Below are positions 61,572-64,000 of a stretch of 64,000 nt of DNA, one piece after another. The notes beneath the pieces are model-generated. The model saw nothing but the letters and a program-made list of their open reading frames with translations, did not search any database and was not told the DNA's origin. The DNA is from CBDFKF01 sp965248765 (GTDB lineage Bacteria; Pseudomonadota; Alphaproteobacteria; VGEJ01). How positions within the stretch are numbered: the first letter of the stretch is position 1; each line of letters opens with the position of its first letter. The position numbers and the translations under genes are program-made. Location of the stretch: positions 2,790,001-2,854,000 of the forward strand of contig CBDFKF010000004.1 in the NCBI GenBank assembly GCA_965248765.1, given 5' to 3'.

Positions 61572-62723
61572 GTGGCCACCTCTGTTCTCTCGCTCGACTC
61601 GGCGGCCCCGGCCGCCGCGGGCTCACGCAACCTGCTCGGCCTCGACCGCCCTGGATTGGCTGAAGCGGTGGCAGCGCTCGGCGAGCCGGCCTCCAGCTTG
61701 CCCATGCGCGCGCGGCAACTGTTCCACTGGATCTACCAGCGCGGCGCGCGCCGGTTTGCCGACATGACCAGCATCTCCGGCTCGCTGCGTGACAAGCTCA
61801 GCCAGCGCTATGAGATCTCCGCCGGCACCATCGCCGGCCATCAGCACTCGTCTGATGGCACGCGCAAGTGGTTGATCCAATTCGATCCCGGCGCCCTCAT
61901 CGAGGCGGTACATATCCCCGAAGAGGACCGCGGCGCGCTCTGCCTCTCCTCGCAGGTCGGTTGCACGCTCACCTGCCGCTTCTGCCACACCGGCACCCAG
62001 CGGCTCGTTCGCAACCTCGGGGCGGGCGAGATCATCGCCCAGGTCATGCATGCGCGCGATGCCCTCGGCGAGTGGCCGACGCCGCACGATGGCGCGCCCC
62101 GGTTGATCTCGAACGTGGTGATGATGGGGATGGGCGAGCCCCTCTACAACTACGACGCCGTCGCCGCCGCGCTCCGTATCATCATGGATGGCGAGGGCAT
62201 CGCCATCTCGCGCCGCCGCATCACTCTCTCGACCGCCGGCGTGGTGCCGATGCTGGAACGCTGCGGCGCGGAGCTCGGAGTCAACCTCGCCGTCTCGCTG
62301 CATGCGGTGCGCGACGATCTCCGCGATCAGCTCGTGCCGCTCAACCGCAAATACCCGATCGCCGAGCTCCTCGCGGCGTGCCGGGCCTACCCGGGCGGCT
62401 CGAATGCCCGCCGTATCACGTTCGAGTACGTCATGCTCAAGGGCATCAATGATTCAACCGCCGACGCCCGCGAACTCGTCCGCCTGATCGCCGGCATCCC
62501 CGCCAAGGTCAACCTGATTCCGTTCAACCCGTGGCCCGGAGCCCCGTACGAATGCGCCGACGAGGCGGCGATTCGCGCGTTTGCCGAGATCGTCAATCGG
62601 GCCGGCTATTCCTCGCCCGTGCGCACCCCGCGCGGACGCGACATCATGGCCGCCTGCGGTCAGCTCAAATCGGCCAGCGTACGCCGCCCGCGGCGCGACC
62701 AACCGGCGACCAAACCTGCCTGA
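61572..62723 (+). CDS. rlmN: 23S rRNA (adenine2503-C2)-methyltransferase
   Basis: 383 residues. The radical-SAM cluster motif is CTLTCRFCHTG. LSSQVGCTL and VVMMGMGEPLYNYD follow, and VNLIPFNPWPGAPYECAD is near the C-terminus with the second mechanistic cysteine in DIMAACGQL. It methylates A2503 of 23S rRNA and probably A37 of some tRNAs. A GTG at 61572 is the likely start, 14 bp after the IalB gene. Confidence 0.95.
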   Translation: MATSVLSLDSAAPAAAGSRNLLGLDRPGLAEAVAALGEPASSLPMRARQLFHWIYQRGARRFADMTSISGSLRDKLSQRYEISAGTIAGHQHSSDGTRKWLIQFDPGALIEAVHIPEEDRGALCLSSQVGCTLTCRFCHTGTQRLVRNLGAGEIIAQVMHARDALGEWPTPHDGAPRLISNVVMMGMGEPLYNYDAVAAALRIIMDGEGIAISRRRITLSTAGVVPMLERCGAELGVNLAVSLHAVRDDLRDQLVPLNRKYPIAELLAACRAYPGGSNARRITFEYVMLKGINDSTADARELVRLIAGIPAKVNLIPFNPWPGAPYECADEAAIRAFAEIVNRAGYSSPVRTPRGRDIMAACGQLKSASVRRPRRDQPATKPA

Positions 62724-63518
62724 TCAATCGCGGTAGCCGCGGTCTTCTTTGTCGAGCAGCCGCGTGAGTGCGGCGAAGTGCTGTTCGGTCTGGAACTGCC
62801 GCCGCTCCGAGCGCCCTTCGTCATAGCCGGTCACGCCCGGCCAGATCGCGCGCAGGGGAAGGCCGGTGCTGCTTGCCAGCCGCTGAACCTGGATTGCGCG
62901 CTCGACGTTGTAGAGGTGATGGACGGTGCCGGCGATCGTCTCATCGGCGGCAAACACCCCGGCGGTCTCGGTTATCAGGATGTAGCGCTCCGCCATCAGT
63001 GCCGCTACTTGAGCGCCGGTCGTTGCCGGCTCGATACTCGCGAGCTCACTGGGCCCCGCATAGGCGACCTCGCCGACATACCGCAGGCCGCCGATCGTGA
63101 GGTGCGCAAGGTGCCCGTCCTCCATCATCGTCAGCGCTGTCGTCTCAGTCAGAGGCAGGTGGGCGAGGCAGCGCGCCTTGCCTCCAGCTCGGTGAAATGC
63201 GCCGTGGAGCGCGGCCGCCGCGCCATCGATGGCGCGCGCGCCGTCACTCACCCCACCATCGCTGTTCACGACCGTGAGCGCGCTCGCGGTCATATGGCCA
63301 AGCGAGTGATCGCTCGGTGGAAACAACATGCGGGTCTCCGCGCCCGCCAACCGCCAGCTGATGTGTCCGCCGATCTCCCCGCTGAGTGCAAGACGGGTGG
63401 CCAGCCGACAAGCGGCGGCCAGTGCAATCCGGGCTTCGCGGTCGCCGGTTTCAGTTGGCGTAGTCGGACTCCTCGCGGTCGAGCACGCGTTTGAGCGCAC
63501 CGAAGTGGGCTTCCGCAA
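62724..63518 (-). CDS. Class II aldolase/adducin-like protein with lost zinc ligands, start uncertain
   Basis: Up to 264 residues. From REARIALAAACRLATRL it aligns along its length with its tandem neighbour (63451-64000). The neighbour's metal motif LHTHMPYATAL reads AHLPLTETTAL here, so the second histidine is proline; the later ANHGVMVAG is TETAGVFAA, so the third histidine is alanine. Catalysis as an aldolase is therefore unlikely. The frame has no ATG near the expected start: only TTG (63518) and GTG (63500) lie inside the neighbour's coding end, and the domain begins near 63455. It may be a pseudoenzyme or a decaying copy. Confidence 0.75.
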   Translation of the reverse strand: MRKPTSVRSNACSTARSPTTPTETGDREARIALAAACRLATRLALSGEIGGHISWRLAGAETRMLFPPSDHSLGHMTASALTVVNSDGGVSDGARAIDGAAAALHGAFHRAGGKARCLAHLPLTETTALTMMEDGHLAHLTIGGLRYVGEVAYAGPSELASIEPATTGAQVAALMAERYILITETAGVFAADETIAGTVHHLYNVERAIQVQRLASSTGLPLRAIWPGVTGYDEGRSERRQFQTEQHFAALTRLLDKEDRGYRD

Positions 63519-64000
63519 GCCCGTCGAGCGCGCGCACCTGGTCCCCCGCCTTCACCAGCACCTCATCGCGGATGCGGCGCAAGGGCCGGCCGGTCGACAT
63601 CGCCAGGATCTGCGATTGGCAGGCACGCTCGAGAAAGTAGAGCCGGTCGTAGGCGACGGCGACGCTGGGCCCCGCCACCATCACCCCGTGGTTGGCCATC
63701 ATCAGGACGCTACGGTTGCCGAGCTTGGCGGCGATGCGGTCGCCCTCCTCCCAATCGAGCGCCACGCCCTCGAACTCATCGTCATAGGCGACAAGGTCGA
63801 GGAAGCGCAGCCCGGCGATGGTCAGATGCTCGAGCCGCGCGCCTTCAAGGCACATCAGCGCGGTGGCATAGGGCATGTGGGTGTGCAGGACGCAAGCTGC
63901 CTGCGGGTTGGCGCGGTGAACCCGCCCGTGCAGGACTGCCGCGGTGCGCTCGGCGATACCCTCGCCGGTGATCACCTCACCGTCGTCGTCAACCACCAGC
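63451..64000 (-). CDS. Class II aldolase/adducin family protein (5' end beyond window)
   Basis: The visible 3' part (about 182 residues) has the zinc histidine pair in CVLHTHMPYATALMCLEG and the third histidine in LMMANHGVMVAGPS, as in fuculose-phosphate aldolase and sugar-phosphate epimerase relatives. AVAYDRLYFLERACQ is typical of the C-terminal helix. The frame stays open to the window edge, so the true start is not seen. It overlaps the tandem paralogue downstream. The substrate is unknown. Confidence 0.87.
   Translation of the reverse strand, partial: LVVDDDGEVITGEGIAERTAAVLHGRVHRANPQAACVLHTHMPYATALMCLEGARLEHLTIAGLRFLDLVAYDDEFEGVALDWEEGDRIAAKLGNRSVLMMANHGVMVAGPSVAVAYDRLYFLERACQSQILAMSTGRPLRRIRDEVLVKAGDQVRALDGLAEAHFGALKRVLDREESDYAN

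Noticed and set aside
1..64000. CRISPR arrays, rRNA genes, phage or integrase genes
   Set aside because: No regularly spaced repeats, rRNA cores, integrase or phage structural genes were seen. The single IS is the only mobile element.

Overview
This is a 64 kb, GC-rich chromosomal window that looks alphaproteobacterial, most likely from a Rhodospirillales-type lineage. The evidence is gene content and order: ftsK-lolA, the cluster thioredoxin/CnoX - LON domain - Trm112 - DUF971 next to a UbiH-type hydroxylase, a DUF2794 protein, IalB followed by rlmN, a divergent tesA/ybbA pair, and a LysR regulator of the GcvA type. The taxonomy is inferred from these families; no marker gene was compared.

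Layout. (1) 1-11110, envelope or surface-glycan locus: a tight minus-strand operon of four glycosyltransferases and a histidine phosphatase runs off the left edge. Opposite it are an unusual ABC exporter with a greatly enlarged nucleotide-binding domain, a cyclic-nucleotide-binding protein, a small methyltransferase, Pcm and a pentapeptide-repeat protein. A Wzx-like flippase follows on the minus strand with a frameshift near its 5' end. (2) 11363-22359, mostly housekeeping: a peptidase C26 hydrolase, lolA, ftsK, a TPR/GT41 glycosyltransferase cut by an in-frame amber codon, an amidase, a UbiH-type hydroxylase, DUF971, Trm112, LON and CnoX. (3) 22524-24037: an ISNCY-type insertion sequence with recognisable ends, then tRNA-Gly(GCC). 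(4) 24199-44670, accessory catabolic region: a DmdA/GcvT-like protein, a dimethylglycine-dehydrogenase-like flavoprotein, an enolase-superfamily protein, a class III aminotransferase and two luciferase-like monooxygenases (the first frameshifted). It continues with a frameshifted SIMPL protein, a trypsin-like protease with a PEP-CTERM-like tail, LarA-LarC, a GcvA-like regulator, an AstE/DoeB-type deacylase, a hotdog thioesterase, a thermonuclease, a BKACE enzyme, an ABM monooxygenase, a DauA-like oxidase and a GST. (5) 45216-64000, largely housekeeping: an O-methyltransferase, DUF2794, Bax-inhibitor-1, a YbbA/YbbP ABC system, tesA, thpR, nadX, a Usp-like protein, a Lon-family protease, a zincin, an SDR, a DMT transporter, acetoacetate-CoA ligase, DinB, IalB, rlmN and two tandem class II aldolase-like genes. 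The last of these runs off the right edge.

How the parts may work together. The left locus has the composition of a glycoconjugate assembly and export system. The middle region reads as breakdown of N- or S-methylated amino compounds and beta-keto acids: demethylation onto folate, amine oxidation, BKACE cleavage giving acetoacetate, and acetoacetate-CoA ligase to activate it. These links are inferred from family chemistry.

A recurring oddity is small lesions in otherwise well-preserved genes: the flippase, the GT41 protein, one luciferase-like gene with two or three single-base shifts, and the SIMPL protein. Several lie in short homopolymer runs, so base-calling error and real gene decay both have to be considered.
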